Assembly (NCBI GenBank): GCA_937897265.1
Contig: CALCPT010000654.1
Location: forward strand, 1 to 6,587
Source of the DNA: an uncultured Alcaligenaceae bacterium
Lineage (GTDB): Bacteria > Pseudomonadota > Gammaproteobacteria > Burkholderiales > Burkholderiaceae_B
DNA length: 6,587 nucleotides
Direction: 5' to 3'
Every line of letters starts with the position of its first letter. Position 1 is the first letter of the stretch. Below the pieces are notes generated by a model that saw only the letters and a program-made list of their open reading frames with translations, had not been told where the DNA came from and did not search any database. Both the position numbers and the translations under genes were made by a program. Shown here piece after piece: positions 5,941-6,587 of the stretch.

Positions 5941-6587
5941 GTTGTAGGAGTTGATCTGCGCCGGGTCGGTCATCGGTGTGCCATCAGCCTTACGGAGCTT
6001 GTTCGACAGCTCCAGCATGGCCCGACCTTGCGCCGTGTTCGGGAACTTGTCAGCAAGACTGCGGAGGTTTTGAACCACGCTGGTGCCGACCTCAGGCGGC
6101 ACGCGGGAAACAGCTCGGAACCCAGCCCGAGCAGTGTCCAGCTCTCCACGGCCAGCCTGCAGAGCAAGATCCGCTGCAGCGTGCTGTTCCCCAGCTTGCT
6201 GCAATGCCTGCGCAGTGCTGGTGGTTTCCAGGCTCGGCGCGGGTTGAACTTTCGGTGGGGTCTCGGCTTGCAACCTGGTCGCTTGTACAGCCCGAGTGAT
6301 TTCATCATTGCTGATCGACTGCCCACGCTGCGGAAGGTCAAGAAACCGGCCGGTGTTGCCAGTAGCTTGCCCGCGCGGCAAGGTGAAAGTGGCCAGCTTC
6401 TCCACCAGCGCCCGGGCTTCTTCGACCCGCTTGTTCGCCGCCGCAATTGCTGCTGCATCCCCCGCCTTCGCATTGGCAAGTTGTTCTTGCAATTTAGCGC
6501 TGATGTATTTTTTACCACTGAAAAATAAAGTGAAAGCTTTAAGAATTTCCTGCTCAGCACTCAGCTTGCTGATAAAACCATCAAGAT
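5632..6587 (-). CDS. Chimeric open frame: unrecognised helical N-part fused to a deacylase C-terminus; 5' end off the window
   Basis: The frame is open from the right edge (317 codons) to a TGA at 5632-5634. A TTG at 6492 is a possible start, but no stop lies upstream and the codons up to the edge read as plausible protein (FISKLSAEQEILKAF, SGKKYISAKLQEQLANAKAG), so the gene probably begins outside the window. Numbering from that TTG, residues 1-35 look like an Ala/Lys/Glu helix or coiled coil, 70-120 are Gln/Ala/Thr-rich, and 130-184 contain SLADKFPNTAQGRAMLELS and ADGTPMTDPAQIN. I do not recognise this part; the style recalls large phage virion or mobile-element proteins, but that is a guess. 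From about residue 186 it is an amidohydrolase C-terminus. There is no linker or catalytic domain between the two, so the fusion looks accidental rather than a designed multidomain enzyme. Confidence 0.55.
   Translation of the reverse strand, partial: LDGFISKLSAEQEILKAFTLFFSGKKYISAKLQEQLANAKAGDAAAIAAANKRVEEARALVEKLATFTLPRGQATGNTGRFLDLPQRGQSISNDEITRAVQATRLQAETPPKVQPAPSLETTSTAQALQQAGEQHAAADLALQAGRGELDTARAGFRAVSRVPPEVGTSVVQNLRSLADKFPNTAQGRAMLELSNKLRKADGTPMTDPAQINSYNCLPWAIQQLTDVPARAVGLGDRGRLQMGYKADINVIDLERLKVSAPHPVHNLPGGGRRLEQKAEGYRATIVAGVVTYRDGISTGKLPGKLIRGAQVAQGVAA

Noticed and set aside
5791..6528. A 245-codon plus-strand open frame opposite the right-end frame
   Set aside because: Arginine- and leucine-rich composition with no recognisable domain, expected as a shadow of a G+C-rich minus-strand gene; the minus frame holds the deacylase signature.
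1..6587. tRNA, rRNA, CRISPR arrays, complete insertion sequences
   Set aside because: No cloverleaf-like or ribosomal sequence, no regular spacer-repeat array, and no transposase or terminal inverted repeats were seen on reading both strands.

Overview
The window looks like a piece of a betaproteobacterial (probably Burkholderiales) chromosome carrying accessory catabolic and transport genes. This rests on gene content: a Bug-type (TctC) solute-binding protein without its own membrane subunits, next to an MmgE/PrpD protein, an amidase, a hydratase of the fumarylacetoacetate hydrolase (FAH) superfamily and a NIPSNAP protein. That mix is typical of Bordetella/Alcaligenaceae- and Comamonadaceae-like genomes. 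Lines I counted by hand in the left 5.5 kb run at about 45-53 % G+C, which is moderate for that order, so I do not name a genus.

Layout. Positions 1-4346 hold four minus-strand genes read right to left: amidase (4346-3060), Bug binding protein (2961-1909), MmgE/PrpD protein (1857-517) and an NMT1/ABC-type binding protein (460 to the left edge, incomplete). Gaps are 98, 51 and 56 bp and no convincing terminator separates them, so they probably form one operon. A 70-bp divergent intergenic region (4347-4416) separates them from a plus-strand 2-keto-4-pentenoate hydratase-like gene (4417-5205). That gene converges, 6 bp apart, on a minus-strand NIPSNAP gene (5529-5212). A GC-rich hairpin lies over the convergent ends. 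No stretch longer than about 100 bp is free of genes.

The right end (about 5540-6587) is different. One minus-strand frame runs open from the right edge to a stop at 5632. Its last ~100 residues are the C-terminus of an N-acyl-D-amino-acid deacylase/amidohydrolase. Everything upstream is an unrelated, alanine- and glutamine-rich, helical sequence, perhaps phage- or mobile-element-derived. Base composition also steps sharply here: about 70 % G+C in the deacylase part, about 60 % in the middle and about 30 % at the extreme right. Either a rearrangement left an in-frame chimera, or the end of this contig is misassembled.

Working together (inference): the binding protein(s) would capture a small organic acid or amide; the amidase would release ammonia or cleave an amide; the MmgE/PrpD protein and the hydratase-like enzyme would carry out dehydration, epimerisation, hydration or decarboxylation steps on the carbon skeleton. 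The substrate cannot be read from the sequence. The most unusual features are the chimeric right-end frame, a four-copy octapeptide repeat in front of the Bug protein's signal peptide with related repeats upstream, and a binding-protein gene that cannot encode a signal peptide.
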